From the NCBI RefSeq assembly GCF_036625195.1, contig NZ_JAZKUG010000001.1, positions 4,836,001 through 4,900,000 of the forward strand: a stretch of 64,000 nucleotides of DNA. The letters run 5' to 3'. Below the pieces are notes generated by a model. It worked only from the letters and a program-made list of their open reading frames with translations. It was not told the DNA's origin and did no database searches. Positions 19,647-31,100 of the stretch are shown one piece after another (the stretch's first letter is position 1; each line of letters begins with the position of its first letter). Made by a program: the position numbers and the translations under genes. The stretch comes from Accumulibacter sp. Lineage in GTDB: Bacteria; Pseudomonadota; Gammaproteobacteria; Burkholderiales; Rhodocyclaceae.

Positions 19647-22600
19647 TCAGGTGACGAGGAAGTCGAGGTGGCTCAGGGCGAGGCCACTGGCGAGCGTGGC
19701 GACCTGCACCGGGCCGGCGCCGGTGTTGCCATTCGCGTCGTAGTAGAGCGCGCCGCTGGTGGTGTCGTAGATGAGGTAGTCGTCGGCGTCGGCGGCGGCG
19801 GTGACCCCGGCACCGGAGCGGAACGAGGTGGCGGCCAGCGGGCCGTTCGGCAGCGAGTTGAAGATCGCGTTCTCTAGTTCGATCGTGTCGTCGAGGACGT
19901 TGAGGTCGCTGATCGTGTCGCGGTTGGTCGCGGCGTTCGGCAGCATGTCGAAGCGGAAGGTGTCGGCGCCGAGGCCGCCGCTGAGGGTGTCGTTGCCGGT
20001 GCCGCCGCTGAGGACGTTGGCGCCACCGTCGCCGCTGAGGGTGTCGGCGTAGGCCGAGCCGACGAGGTTGTCGATCGCCACCAGCGTGTCGCTGCCGGAG
20101 CCGCCGGTCGCGGTGCCGGTGGCGAGGCTGGCGGTGACGCCGCTGCTGGCGCCGTAGAGGTAGCTTACGGTGTCGTTGCCACCGGCACCGTCGAAGAGGT
20201 TGTTGCCGACGCCGGCGTAGAGGAGGTTGGCGAGGGCGTTGCCGCTGAGGCTCGCTGCGCCGGTGGCGAGGATGCGGCCGTTCTCGACGTTGGCGCCGAG
20301 GGTGTAGGCGGCGAGCGAGCTGAAGACCTGGTCGATGCCGCCGGTGGTGGCGTTGGCGTTGGTCTCGGTGACGCTGTCGCCGGCGTGGTCGACGTAGTAG
20401 GAGTCGTTGCCGTCACCACCGACCAGGCTGTCGGCACCAGTACCGCCCCAGAGGGTGTCGTTGCCGGCGCCGCCGTCGAGGCTGTCGTTGCCGGCGTTGC
20501 CATTGAGGAAGTCGTTGCCCTGGGCGCCGTTGAGGCGGTTGGCGTTGCCGTCGCCGGTGAGGGTGTCGTCGTAGGTGGAGCCGCTGAGGTTCTCGATGCC
20601 GGCGAGGGTGTCGCTGCCGGAGCCGCCGGTGGCCTGTGCGCCGCTGAGGGCCAAGCTGACGCTGACGCCGCTGCCGCTGACGGCGTAGAGGTAGCTGACG
20701 GTGTCGCTGCCGCCGGCGCCGTCGAGGAGGTTGTTGCCGGTGCCGGCGTCGAGGAGGTTGTCGAGGGTGTTGCCGCTGAGGTTGGCGGCGCCCGTGGCAA
20801 GGATGCGGCCGTTCTCGACGTGGGCGCCGAGGGTGGTGCTGGCAAGGTAGCTGAGGACCTGGTCGGTGCCGCCGGTTGCCGGGTTGGCGTTGCTTTCGGT
20901 GACGCTGTCGCCGGCGTCGTCGAGGTAGTAGAAGTCGGAGCCGTCACCACCGACCAGGCTGTCGGCACCAGTGCCGCCCCAGAGGCGGTCGTTGCCGGTG
21001 CCGCCGTCGAGGGTGTCGTTGCCGGCACCGCCATTGAGGAAGTCGTTGCCTTGCGCGCCGCTGAGGCGGTTGGCGTTGGCGTCGCCGGTAAGGGTGTCGT
21101 CGTAGATGGAGCCGCTGAGGTTCTCGATTCCGGCGAGGGTGTCGCTGCTCGAGCCGCCGGTGGCCTGCGCGCCGGCAATGGCGAGGCTGACGCTGACGCC
21201 GCTGCCGCTGACGGCGTAGAGGTAGCTGACGGTGTCGTTGCCGCCGGCGCCGTCGAGGAGGTTGTTGCCGGTGCCGGCTTCGAGGAGGTTGTTGAGGCCG
21301 TTGCCGGTGAGGCTGGCGGCGCCGCTCGAGAGGATGCGGCCGTTCTCGACGTGGGTGGTGAGCGTAAAGGCGGCCAGGGTGCTGAAGACCTGATCGGTAC
21401 CGCCCGTTGCGGGGTTGGCGTTGGTCTCGGTGACACTGTCGCCGACCTGGTCGACGTGGTAGAGGTCGGAACCGTCGCCGCCGATCAGGCTGTCTGCGCC
21501 AAGGCCACCGTCGAGGGTATCGTCGCCGGCACCACCGGCCAGGGTGTCGTTGCCGTTGGCGCCTTCGAGCCGGTTGGCGTTGCCGTCGCCGGTCAGCGTG
21601 TCGGCGTGGATCGAGCCGCTGAGGTTCTCGATGCCGACCAGGGTGTCACTGCCGGAGCCGCCGGTGGCCTGTGCGCCGGCAAGGGCGAGACTGACGCTGA
21701 CGCCGCTGCTGACGCCGTAGAGGTAGCTCGCGGTGTCGTTGCCGCCGGCACCGTCAAGCAGGTTGTTGCCGGTGCCGCCGTACAGGCGGTTGTCGAGGTC
21801 GTTGCCGGTCAGGCTGGCAACACCGCTGGCGAGGATGCGGCCATTTTCGATGTGGGCGCCGAGGATGTAGGCGGCCAGCGAACTGAAGACCTGGTCGGTG
21901 CCGCCGGTTGTGGAATCGGCGTTGCTTTCGCTGACGCTGTCGCCAGTGTGGTCAACGTAGTAGAAGTCGGAACCATCACCGCCGAGCAGGCTGTCGGCGC
22001 CGGTGCCGCCCCAGAGGCGGTCGTTGCCGGCGCCGCCGTCGAGGGTGTCGTTGCCGGCGCCGCCGTCGAGCGAGTCGTTACCGGAGAGGCCTTCGAGCCG
22101 ATTGGCGTTGCCGTCGCCGGTGAGGGTGTCCACGTAGACGGAACCGATGAGGTTCTCGATCCCGACGAGGGTGTCGCTGCCCGATCCGCCGGTCACCTGC
22201 GCGCCGGTGACGGCGAGGCTGAGGCTGACGCCGCTGCCACTGACGGCGTTGAGGTAGCTGACGGTGTCGCTGCCGCCGCCTCCGTCCAGGAGGTTGTCGC
22301 CGGTTCCGGCGTCGAGGAGGTTGTCGAGGCTGTTGCCGGCGAGGTTCGCTGCGCCCGCAGCGAGGATGCGGCCGTTTTCGACGTGGGCACCGAGGGTGTA
22401 GGCGGCTAGGGTGCTGAAGACCTGGTCGGTGCCGCCGCTGGCGGGGTTGTCGTTCGTTTCCGTGACGCTGTCGCCAGCGTGGTCGAGGTAGTAGGAGTCG
22501 GAGCCGTCGCCACCGACCAGGCTGTCGGCACCGCTGCCGCCCCAGAGGCGGTCGTTGCCGGCGCCGCCGACGAGGGTGTCGTCACCGGCCCCGCCGTCGA

Positions 22601-25600
22601 GCGTGTCATCGCCACCACCACCGACCAGGATGTCGTTGTCACCGGCGCCTTCGAGCCGGTTGGAATTGCCGTCGCCGCTGAGCACGTCGGCGTAGTTCGA
22701 GCCGGCGAGGTTCTCGATGGCGACGAGGGTGTCACTGCCGGAGCCGCCCGTCGTCTGTGCGCCACTGACGCCGAGGTGTACCCTGACGCCGCTGCTGCCG
22801 CCGTAGAGGTAGCTCGCGGTGTCGTTGCCGCCAGCGCCGTCGAGGAGGTTGTTGCCGCTGCCGGCGTAAAGGAGGTTGTCGAGGTCGTTGCCAGTCAGGC
22901 TGGCGGCGCTGCTGGCGAGGATGCGGCCGTTCTCGATCCAGGCGACGAGCGTGTAGGCGCTGAGGGAGCTGTAGACCTGGTCGATGCCGCCCGTTGAGGG
23001 ATCGCTACTCGTCTCGCTGACGCTGTCGCCGGCGTTGTCGACGTAGTAGCGGTCCGAGCCATCGCCACCGAGGAGGCTGTCGGCGCCGGCGCCGCCCCAC
23101 AGGGTATCGTCGCCGGTACCGCCAGTGAGGCTGTCGTCGCCGGCGCCGCCGTCGAGGAAGTCATTGCCCTGGGCGCCGTCGAGCCGGTTGGCGTGGCCAT
23201 CGCCGCTCAGCGTGTCGGCGTAGGCGGAGCCATCGAGGCTCTCGATGCCGCTGAAGGCATCGGCGCCCGAGCCCCCGCTGGCGATTCCGGTGATGAGACT
23301 TGCGACGACGCCGCTGGCACCGTTGACGCCGTAGGCCCAGGAAAGAGTGTCGCTGCCGGCATCGCCGGCGATGACGTTGTCGCCTGCACCTGCGTAAAGC
23401 TGGTTGTCAAGACCGTTGCCGGAGAGGCTGGCCGTGCTGGCCGCACGGATGCGGCCGTTCTCGACATGGACCGGCAGCGTGTAGTGCTGCAGATAGCTGT
23501 GGACGTCGTCGCTGCCGCCCGTTTCCGGATCGGCGTTGGTCTCGGTCACCACGTCGCCAGCGCTGTCAACGTAGTAGGTGTCGTTGCCGTCACCGCCGGC
23601 AAGGGTGTCGGCACCGGCACCGCCGTTGAGCGTGTCGTTCCCCGCTCCTCCCTGCAGGAAGTTGGCGTTGCCATCGCCGGTGAGGCTGTCGTCGTCCGTT
23701 GAGCCGATCAGGTGTTCGATACCGGTGAAGCGGTCGCTGCCCGAGCCGCCGCTGGCGATACCGGTGACGAGACTGGCGCTGACGCCGCCGGCACCGATGA
23801 CGCCATGGGCCCATGAAAGGGTATCGCTGCCGGCATCGCCGGCGATGAGGTTGTCGCCAACGCCGGCGTCAAGGAGGTTGTCGAGGCGGTTGCCGGTGAG
23901 GTTGGCGGCACCGCCTGCGACGATCCGGCCGTTCTCGACGTGGTCCGGCAGCGTGTAAGCAGCCAGCATGCTGAGAACGAGGTCACTGCCGCCGCTCGCG
24001 GTGACGGCGTTGCTTTCGATCACCTGATCACCGGCGTCGTCGACACCGTAGATGTCGGAGCCGTCGCCGCCGATCAGCGTGTCGGCTCCGCCTTCGCCGA
24101 ACAGCCGGTTGGCGGCAACGTTTCCACGCAACTGGTTGGCACTGTCGTTCCCCATGCCGTCAATCGCATCCAGACCCTGGAGATCGAGGTGCTCGACGCC
24201 ATCAGGGAGTTCGAACGAGACCGAGCTTTCGACGCGGTCCGTTCCCCCGAGGTCAACGACGACGTCCCCCCGGTCATCGACGATGAACGTTTCGTTCCCT
24301 TGCGCGCCGATCATCAGGTCTTTGCCTGACCCGCCATCGAGCACGATGGTCTCGGTCAGGTTCGCGACCCCATATGCGGGTTCGACGATCAGCGTGTCGT
24401 TCCCGTCACCGCCACTGATCGCCTTGTCGCCCCGACCGGCGAAGATCGTGTCGCCGCCGCTCGTGCCGATGACCGTCATCTCCCCGTCGCCAGCGTCCGC
24501 GTAGTCCGATCCGCCGTCGACCGTGAAGACCGTTGTCCCGGGAGCCGGACGTTGTACGGTCGGCGACGCACCGGCTGACATCGACTGCATGCTTTGCGGC
24601 CCTGAAGACCCAGCCACCTGGACGGTGGCTGGCACGTTCTCCCAGCCTTGCGGCCCTGAAAAAACAGCTTCCTCGATCGAGTACAGCGTGCCCAGCACCT
24701 GCCCGCTCCCGTCCCGAACGTCGATTCGACCGTCGGGCTGTCGCGTGGCGGTGTCTCCGCTCAAGATGGTCGCGAAGTCCCAGCCTGCTCCGCCGTCGAT
24801 GACGAGGCTCGCCGCGTCGTTCAGGAAGACACAACGGTCGTTCCCCTTGCCCCCCAGGATGAAGCGATCCCCTCGCCCGTAACCCAAAGCATCGTCGTTA
24901 TCGGTTCCCGTCGCGAGCTGAAGTTTTTTTTGGTCGGGCCTGTCACCGTCACCTTGCCATACCTCACCGCTCCGCAGACTCGCGGCCAACGAACTGCGGC
25001 TGAAGCCCGTCGTGAGATCGGCCGCGGCCTCCAGCAGGAAGTTCACGTCCTGCCCGTAAGCATCCTTGAAGTGTTCGCCCCACGGGGTGGACGCGAGTGC
25101 GGTCCGGATGATGACCTGCGTGCCTCCCCGTGTGTCGTGACTGCCGCCAAACAGGCTCAGGAGAGCGCTTGTATTAGCCCAGTTGGCTATATCGCCTCGG
25201 TGCACAAAATTGACGACCTTGCCAGTCACCGGCCCTGCAGTCCCGGAGTCGCCGCCAATCGAACCGAACGTATAGCCGTGGATCTTGTTGCCCACGAGCG
25301 GGCCCAATTCCGCAACCAGGTGCTGCACCATGGCCCCGCCCAGGCTGTGCCCGGAGACCAGCACCTGGTCGATTCTCGCCCCTTCCTCTGCCAGATAGGT
25401 CTTGAGCGCGTCGACCAGCGGCCGGTGCTTCTCATAGAAAGGCTTTAGATCATCACTTCCCTTGACCAGGACATGCTTCACGTCATAGACCCAGTCGAAC
25501 ACGTCGGCACCCGATCCCTTGAAGCTGATCGAGAGCGTCTTCTGTCCGTTCACGTTCACCAGGCCCGACCAGACGGTAGCGGTCGTATCGTTGATGAAAA

Positions 25601-27230
25601 TGTAGCCCTTCAGCGCCTTCTCCTCATAGACACCTGCAGCGAACAGATACTGTCCCACGTCCTGGCCGTGTAGGTTCCAACCGCTCGGCTGCATCCCAAG
25701 CTCGATCGCCGCAACAGGGTGCCAATTGCGCGGCGTCCCGGCCGCGTCGTCAAAGACCCCGACGCGGGGTTGCGCTGCATAGACGTCGATCATCTGGCGC
25801 GCCATTTCTGAGATGGTGTTGGCCCCTTCGAGGACTACGACGTTGGCAATCGGCGCCTGGTAGACGGCCTTTTCGATTTCCTGTGTCGACAGCGTGACGT
25901 CCGGCAGCGAACTGCCCGCGCGGCGGGCCATGGTGGTGGTGGTGGTGGCTTCCCAAGAGCCGCTGGATGGGATGTCCACCCGGACGCGGTAGTCGGCGGC
26001 AGCCCCGGCGAGTTCCAAACGATCCTTGCCGCTGCCGCCATTGAGCACATGTGTGGTGCCGTCGATCTGCTTCGTCGGGTCACCTGCGGCAAACCGGTCG
26101 TCGCCGACGCCACCGTAAAGCTCGTCGGCCTCGGACTCGTAGTAGAGCCTGTCGTTGCCGGCTCCTCCGTAGAGTTTGTCCTTGCCAGCGCCACCAGTCA
26201 GGCTGTCGTCGCCATCGAGGCCGTTCAACTGGTCGTCGCCGCCCAGTCCCAGCAGGACATTCGCGAGATTGTTGCCGGTCAGCCGATTGGCCAGCGCATT
26301 GCCGGTGAGGTTCACGCCGGCGGTGGCGTTGTCAATGATCGCGTCGTTGACGTTCGGCGGGAGAACGAAGGTGCCCGCCGACGACAAGCGCACGCGCACC
26401 GTGTCATTCCCCTCGTCCGCCGCCTCGACGATCTGGTCGCCGAGACGATCGACGACGTAGTAGTCGTCGCCGGCTCCCCCCACCAGCAGGTCAGCCTCCG
26501 TGCCGCCCTCGAGGGTGTCGTTGCCGTTCCCGCCCCGCAGGGTGTCGACACCCGCTCCGCCATAGACCGCGTCGTTGCCTTCACCCACATCGACCCAATC
26601 GTCCCCACCGAGCGCATCAAAGTCGTTGTTCAGCGCGCTGTTCCAGATCCCCATGCTAGCCGGGAATTGAGCGTCGTCGCCGGGATAGTGGTCGGCGTCT
26701 TCGGTAAACCCGAATGGTCCGACCGGGGACCAACTCAGTGTGATTTTGGACTCATCTGAGTATGCCTCTCGCTGCCACTCCCCCCAGGGGAAAGTGCGCG
26801 TAAAGGCATACTCAAACTTGCGGGTCAGACTTTCGAGGTCAAAAGTCTCCTTCATATACTCATACTCGTATGTGACCGGGCTGGCGCCCCACTGCGGCGG
26901 CGGCGTAAACACCTGTCGAGAAGGAGCCAGGACCTCGGAGGTCGTCAACTCTCCCTCAGCCGACAACGAAGAGGTGTATAGGGACTCGAATCCAGGAATG
27001 TTGAGGGACGCCCGAGCTTTTTCAGAGGTAGTGATGGGCACCCAGGACCCATTTCCGTAGTACAGAGAAAATGGCGGCCAGTGAATCTGCCCCATGCCGA
27101 GCCATGCGTAAGGCCGTTCGGAAATCCCACCCCTAATCACCGCGCCTCCCGGGTCGACCTGGAGGCTGCGCCAAATCGTTGGCCCCGTGAGCTGGATTAC
27201 CGCCTGCTTATCAACAGTGCTGATCGACAT
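19647..27230 (-). CDS. RTX lipase (class 3 lipase-like domain)
   Basis: 2,527 residues from ATG 27230, chosen because AGAGG lies six bases upstream; a GTG at 27254 in the same frame lacks such a site. Residues 1-200 are unique. RTX repeats follow (about 200-397), then an alpha/beta-hydrolase region (about 397-770) with the nucleophile elbow VSGHSLGGAMVQHL. The Ser is encoded at 25344-25346, about residue 629. Later candidates for the acid and base are VHRGDIANW (Asp) and WGEHFKDAYG (His). This fits lipase class 3. RTX arrays with 176-residue modules fill 770-2415, and the shared C-terminal segment ends LDFLVT. Known: RTX lipases are secreted by type I systems and need calcium. Inferred substrate: acylglycerols or other lipids outside the cell. 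A strong stem-loop follows the stop. Confidence 0.92.
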   Translation of the reverse strand: MSISTVDKQAVIQLTGPTIWRSLQVDPGGAVIRGGISERPYAWLGMGQIHWPPFSLYYGNGSWVPITTSEKARASLNIPGFESLYTSSLSAEGELTTSEVLAPSRQVFTPPPQWGASPVTYEYEYMKETFDLESLTRKFEYAFTRTFPWGEWQREAYSDESKITLSWSPVGPFGFTEDADHYPGDDAQFPASMGIWNSALNNDFDALGGDDWVDVGEGNDAVYGGAGVDTLRGGNGNDTLEGGTEADLLVGGAGDDYYVVDRLGDQIVEAADEGNDTVRVRLSSAGTFVLPPNVNDAIIDNATAGVNLTGNALANRLTGNNLANVLLGLGGDDQLNGLDGDDSLTGGAGKDKLYGGAGNDRLYYESEADELYGGVGDDRFAAGDPTKQIDGTTHVLNGGSGKDRLELAGAAADYRVRVDIPSSGSWEATTTTTMARRAGSSLPDVTLSTQEIEKAVYQAPIANVVVLEGANTISEMARQMIDVYAAQPRVGVFDDAAGTPRNWHPVAAIELGMQPSGWNLHGQDVGQYLFAAGVYEEKALKGYIFINDTTATVWSGLVNVNGQKTLSISFKGSGADVFDWVYDVKHVLVKGSDDLKPFYEKHRPLVDALKTYLAEEGARIDQVLVSGHSLGGAMVQHLVAELGPLVGNKIHGYTFGSIGGDSGTAGPVTGKVVNFVHRGDIANWANTSALLSLFGGSHDTRGGTQVIIRTALASTPWGEHFKDAYGQDVNFLLEAAADLTTGFSRSSLAASLRSGEVWQGDGDRPDQKKLQLATGTDNDDALGYGRGDRFILGGKGNDRCVFLNDAASLVIDGGAGWDFATILSGDTATRQPDGRIDVRDGSGQVLGTLYSIEEAVFSGPQGWENVPATVQVAGSSGPQSMQSMSAGASPTVQRPAPGTTVFTVDGGSDYADAGDGEMTVIGTSGGDTIFAGRGDKAISGGDGNDTLIVEPAYGVANLTETIVLDGGSGKDLMIGAQGNETFIVDDRGDVVVDLGGTDRVESSVSFELPDGVEHLDLQGLDAIDGMGNDSANQLRGNVAANRLFGEGGADTLIGGDGSDIYGVDDAGDQVIESNAVTASGGSDLVLSMLAAYTLPDHVENGRIVAGGAANLTGNRLDNLLDAGVGDNLIAGDAGSDTLSWAHGVIGAGGVSASLVTGIASGGSGSDRFTGIEHLIGSTDDDSLTGDGNANFLQGGAGNDTLNGGAGADTLAGGDGNDTYYVDSAGDVVTETNADPETGGSDDVHSYLQHYTLPVHVENGRIRAASTASLSGNGLDNQLYAGAGDNVIAGDAGSDTLSWAYGVNGASGVVASLITGIASGGSGADAFSGIESLDGSAYADTLSGDGHANRLDGAQGNDFLDGGAGDDSLTGGTGDDTLWGGAGADSLLGGDGSDRYYVDNAGDSVSETSSDPSTGGIDQVYSSLSAYTLVAWIENGRILASSAASLTGNDLDNLLYAGSGNNLLDGAGGNDTASYLYGGSSGVRVHLGVSGAQTTGGSGSDTLVAIENLAGSNYADVLSGDGNSNRLEGAGDNDILVGGGGDDTLDGGAGDDTLVGGAGNDRLWGGSGADSLVGGDGSDSYYLDHAGDSVTETNDNPASGGTDQVFSTLAAYTLGAHVENGRILAAGAANLAGNSLDNLLDAGTGDNLLDGGGGSDTVSYLNAVSGSGVSLSLAVTGAQVTGGSGSDTLVGIENLIGSVYVDTLTGDGNANRLEGLSGNDSLDGGAGNDTLDGGAGNDRLWGGTGADSLLGGDGSDFYYVDHTGDSVSESNADSTTGGTDQVFSSLAAYILGAHIENGRILASGVASLTGNDLDNRLYGGTGNNLLDGAGGNDTASYLYGVSSGVSVSLALAGAQATGGSGSDTLVGIENLSGSIHADTLTGDGNANRLEGANGNDTLAGGAGDDTLDGGLGADSLIGGDGSDLYHVDQVGDSVTETNANPATGGTDQVFSTLAAFTLTTHVENGRILSSGAASLTGNGLNNLLEAGTGNNLLDGAGGNDTVSYLYAVSGSGVSVSLAIAGAQATGGSSSDTLAGIENLSGSIYDDTLTGDANANRLSGAQGNDFLNGGAGNDTLDGGTGNDRLWGGTGADSLVGGDGSDFYYLDDAGDSVTESNANPATGGTDQVLSYLASTTLGAHVENGRILATGAANLSGNTLDNLLDAGTGNNLLDGAGGSDTVSYLYAVSGSGVSVSLALSGAQATGGSGSDTLAGIENLSGSTYDDTLTGDGNANRLNGAQGNDFLNGNAGNDSLDGGAGNDTLWGGTGADSLVGGDGNDSYYVDHAGDSVTETNANATTGGIDQVFSSLAAYTLGANVENGRILATGAASLSGNALANLLYAGVGNNLFDGAGGNDTVSYLYGASSGVTASLATGTATGGSGSDTLVAIDNLVGSAYADTLSGDGGANVLSGGTGNDTLSGGLGADTFRFDMLPNAATNRDTISDLNVLDDTIELENAIFNSLPNGPLAATSFRSGAGVTAAADADDYLIYDTTSGALYYDANGNTGAGPVQVATLASGLALSHLDFLVT

Positions 27231-28063
27231 TGCACACCTCTTCTTCGGAACCACGAGACCAGGAGGAAACGACAGGAAATCACACGGTCTCAGCGAGGGT
27301 ATAGCGATCTCCAGGGGGTGTCAATGATCAGGTCGGTACTCCAGGGTGACTTTGTCCGCTCGGAGCATCCACAGTGAATCAACCGGCGCTGATGCATTGA
27401 TTGGTCATCATACCGGGTGTAGCCGGGTCTGGCTGTCGGCGGAGAGCAGTGATGGCGCTGCGCTACGGCCAAGGCCGGACACTGGCGAGGCGGGGGTGAA
27501 GCAGCGGTATCGCGTGGCGAAGTGGTCGCAGTAGGATTATTGGGGTGGTCAAACGGGGCAACCCGACGGTGTGGTGCGACGACGCGAGTATCCGCGAGCA
27601 GTGAACGCCGGCGCCCGAGGGACGAGGCAAACCAGGGTTGTATGAAGTGGACCACGATCCAGCCCTGTGGCTGACGATCAAGAAGGAGTTGCAGTGACCT
27701 CACCGCGCCAAGGGCCAAGGAAGGGATCGTGGATTCGCTGCTGCGGCGGCGCCAACTCGATCCGCCGGCGCCACACCAGACCGATAGGTCGCGACGGGCC
27801 ACCCAGCCTGCGGCGAAGACTCATCGTCGGTCACGGAACGGTCTGGGGTGACGAGAGTGGGTCGCATCGCACGAGCAGCGCGGAGAACATGAGGTCCCGG
27901 CGCAAGCAACTCGGCGACAGCCTGTACTCGCCCGCCCTCGAACGGCAGGTTCGCGCAGCACACGTAGAAGAGCTGCCGTGTTCATGGCTCGGCAAGCGGC
28001 CGCAGCAGGGCGACGTCGACAGTTCCCGAGAGGCCGGCGACGGCGGTGTGGGGGAGCGAGGAT
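27231..28063. other. Intergenic stretch with an IS5-like relic
   Basis: About 830 bp upstream of the RTX lipase gene. It carries the AGAGG site next to ATG 27230, a transposase relic at 27496-27695 (separate entry) and otherwise no supported gene. The 27300-27420 part is locally AT-richer and is the likeliest promoter region, but no clear promoter can be defined. Confidence 0.45.
27496..27695 (+). pseudogene. IS5-family transposase N-terminal relic
   Basis: One frame from GTG 27496 reads KQRYRVAKWS; a shifted frame reads VVKRGNPTVWCDDASIREQ, a stop, then TPAPEGRGKPGLY. These are the usual opening motifs of IS5-family transposases (YRVxNWxEYxxALVxRG, TxW, GRGRPxxYSD). The gene is frameshifted, has at least two in-frame stops and lacks the DDE part. 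Family assigned from memory of the motifs. Confidence 0.55.
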
Positions 28064-28094
28064 GCCTCTGCCGCCGGGATCCGGCCGCAGAGGC
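28064..28094 (-). terminator. Stem-loop after the FG-GAP/RTX gene
   Basis: GCCTCTGC (28064-28071) pairs with GCAGAGGC (28087-28094), with further G/C-rich pairing inside, eight bases beyond the stop of the 28103 gene. No T-run follows on the minus strand. Confidence 0.5.
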
Positions 28095-28102
28095 GGCGGA
28101 CT

Positions 28103-31100
28103 TCAGGTGATGACGAAGTCGAGGCTGCTCAAGGTGAGCCCGCTGCCGAGGCTGGCGATCTGCACCGCGCCGGCACCGGTGTTGCCGGCGGCGTCGTAGT
28201 ACAGCGCGCCGCTGCTGCTGTCGTAGATGACGAAGTCGTCAGCGTCGCCAGCGGCGGTGATACCGGGACCTAAGCGGAACGAGCCGGCAGCCAGCGGGCC
28301 GTCCGGCAGCGCGGTGAAGATCGCGTTATCGAGTTGGATCGTGTCGTCGAGGACGTTGAAGTCGCCAATCGTGTCGCGGTTGGTCGCGGCGTTGGGCAGG
28401 GTGTCGAAGCGGAAGGTGTCGGCGCCGAGGCCGCCCGTCAGGCTGTCGTTGCCGAGGCCGCCGAGCAGGGTGTCGTTGCCGGCACCGCCGGCGAGCGTGT
28501 CGTTGCCGTTGCCGCCTTCGAGCCGGTTGGCCAGGCCGTCGCCGGTCAGGGTGTCGGCGTAGGCCGAGCCGATGACGTGCTCGATGCCGGTGAGGGTGTC
28601 GCTGCCGGAGCCGCCGGTGGCCTGCGCGCCAAGGATGGCGAGGCTGACGTTGACGCCGCTGCTGGCGCCGTAGAGGTAGCTGGCGGTGTCGTTGCCGCCA
28701 GCACCGTCCAGGAGGTTGTTACCAGCACCAGCGTAGAGGAGGTTGGCGAGGGCGTTGCCGTTCAGGCTCGCGGCGCCGGTGGCGAGGATGCGGCCGTTCT
28801 CGACGTTCGCGCCGAGGGTGTAGGCGGCGATGGAACTGTAGACGAGGTCGATGCCGCCCGTGGTGGGATTGGCGTTGCTCTCGCTGACGCTGTCGCCGGC
28901 GTGGTCGACATAGTAGAGGTCGGCGCCGTCGCCACCGCTCAGGCTGTCGGCACCGGTGCCGCCCCAGAGGGTGTCGTTGCCGGCGCCGCCGTCAAGGGTG
29001 TCGTTGCCGGCACCGCCATTGAGGAAGTCGTTGCCTTGCGCGCCAGTGAGGCGGTTGGCGTTGCCGTCGCCGGTGAGGGTGTCGTCGTAGGTGGAGCCGC
29101 TGAGGTTCTCGATGCCGGCGAGGGTGTCGCTGCCGGAGCCGCCGGTCGCCTGTGCGCCGGCAAGGGCGAGGCTGACGCTGACGCCGCTGCTGGCGCCGTA
29201 GAGGTAGCTGACGGTGTCGTTGCCGCCGGCGCCGTCGAGGAGGTTGGCGCCAGTGCCGGCGTCGAGGAGGTTGTCGAGGGCGTTGCCGGTGAGGTTGGCG
29301 GCTCCGGTGGTGAGGATGCGGCCGTTCTCGATGTGGGCGCCGAGGGTGGTGCTGGCGAGGTAGCTGAGGACTTGGTCGGTGCCGCCGGTGGCGGGGTTGG
29401 CGTTGGTCTCGCTGACGCTGTCGCCGGCGTCGTCGAGGTAGTAGAAGTCGGAGCCGTCACCACCGATCAGGCTGTCGGCACCAGTGCCGCCCCAGAGGCG
29501 GTCGTTGCCGGAGCCACCGTCGAGGGTGTCGTTGCCGGCACCGCCGTTGAGGAAGTCGTTGCCCTGCGCGCCGTTGAGGCGGTTGGCGTTGCCGTCGCCG
29601 GTGAGGGTGTCGTCGTAGGTGGAGCCAGTGAGGTTCTCGATGCCGGCGAGGGTGTCGCTGCCGGAGCCGCCGGTCGCTTGCGCGCCGGCAAGGGCGAGGC
29701 TGACGCTGACGCCGCTGCCGCTGACGGCGTAGAGGTAGCTGACGGTGTCGTTGCCGCCGGCGCCGTCGAGGAGGTTGGCGCCGGTGCCGGCGTCGAGGAG
29801 GTTGTCGAGGGCGTTGCCGGTGAGGTTGGCGGCGCCGGTGGCGAGGATGCGGCCGTTCTCGATGTGAGTGGCGAGGGTGTGGGCGGCGAGGTAGCTGAAG
29901 ACCTGGTCGGTGCCGCCGGTGGCGGGGTTGGCGTTGGTCTCGCTGACGCTGTCGCCGGTGTGGTCGACGTAATAGGAGTCGGAGCCGTCACCGCCGATCA
30001 GGCTGTCAGCACCGGTGCCGCCCCACAGGCGGTCGTTGCCGGCGCCGCCGTCGAGGGTGTCGTTGCCGGCACCGCCATCGAGGAAGTCGTTGCCACCGGC
30101 GCCGCTGAGGACATTGGCGTTGCCGTCGCCGCGCAGGGTGTCGTCGTAGGTCGATCCGCCGAGGTTCTCGATGGCGATCAGGGTGTCGCTGCCGGAGCCG
30201 CCGGTGGCCTGCGCCCCAGCGATGGCGAGGCTGACGCTGACGCCGCTGCTGGCGCCGTAGAGGTAGCTGACGCTGTCGTTGCCGCCGGCGCCGTCGAGGA
30301 GGTTGTTGCCGGAGCCGGCTTCGAGGAGGTTGTCGAGGTTGTTGCCGGCGAGGTTCGCGGCACCGGTGGCGAGGATGCGGCCGTTCTCGACATGGGCGCC
30401 GAGGGTGTAGGCGGCCAGGGCAGTGAAGACGTGGTCGGTGCCGCCGGTTGCGGGGTCGGCGTTGGTCTCGTTGACGCTGTCGGCAGTGTGGTCGACGTGG
30501 TAGAGGTCGGAACCGTCGCCACCGGTCAGGCTGTCGGCACCAAGGCCCCCGTCGAGGGTGTCGTCGCCGGCGCCACCGGCCAGGGTGTCGTTGCCGTTGG
30601 CGCCTTCGAGCCGGTTGGCGTTGCCGTCGCCGGTCAGCGTATCGGCGTGGATCGAGCCGCTGAGGTTCTCGATGGCGACCAGGGTGTCGCTGCCGGAACC
30701 GCCGGTCGCCTGCGCGCCGGCAATGGCGAGGCTGACGCTGACGCCGCTGCTGACACCATAGAGGTAGCTGACGGTGTCGTTGCCGCCGGCGCCGTCAAGC
30801 AGGTTGTTGCCGCTGCCGCCGTAGAGGAGATTGTCGAGGTCGTTGCCGGTGAGGCTGGCGATGCCGCTGGCGAGGATGCGGCCATGCTCGATGTGGGCGC
30901 CGAGCGTGTAGGTGGCAAGCGAGCTGAAGACCTGGTCGGTGCCGCCGGTGACGGGGTTAGCGTTGGTCTCCGTGACGCTGTCGCCGGCATGGTCGATGTA
31001 GTACTGGTCGGAGCCGTCACCACCAACCAGGCTGTCGGCACCGGTACCGCCCCAGAGGCGGTCGTTGCCTTCGCCACCGTCGAGGGTGTCGGCGCCGGCA

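Noticed and set aside
25750..25956. Minus-strand frame that would begin MGSHHHHHHG, like a cloning His-tag
   Set aside because: It is a shifted reading of a short (ACC)n run inside the lipase gene, which reads TTTTT in the true frame. Coincidence, not vector sequence.
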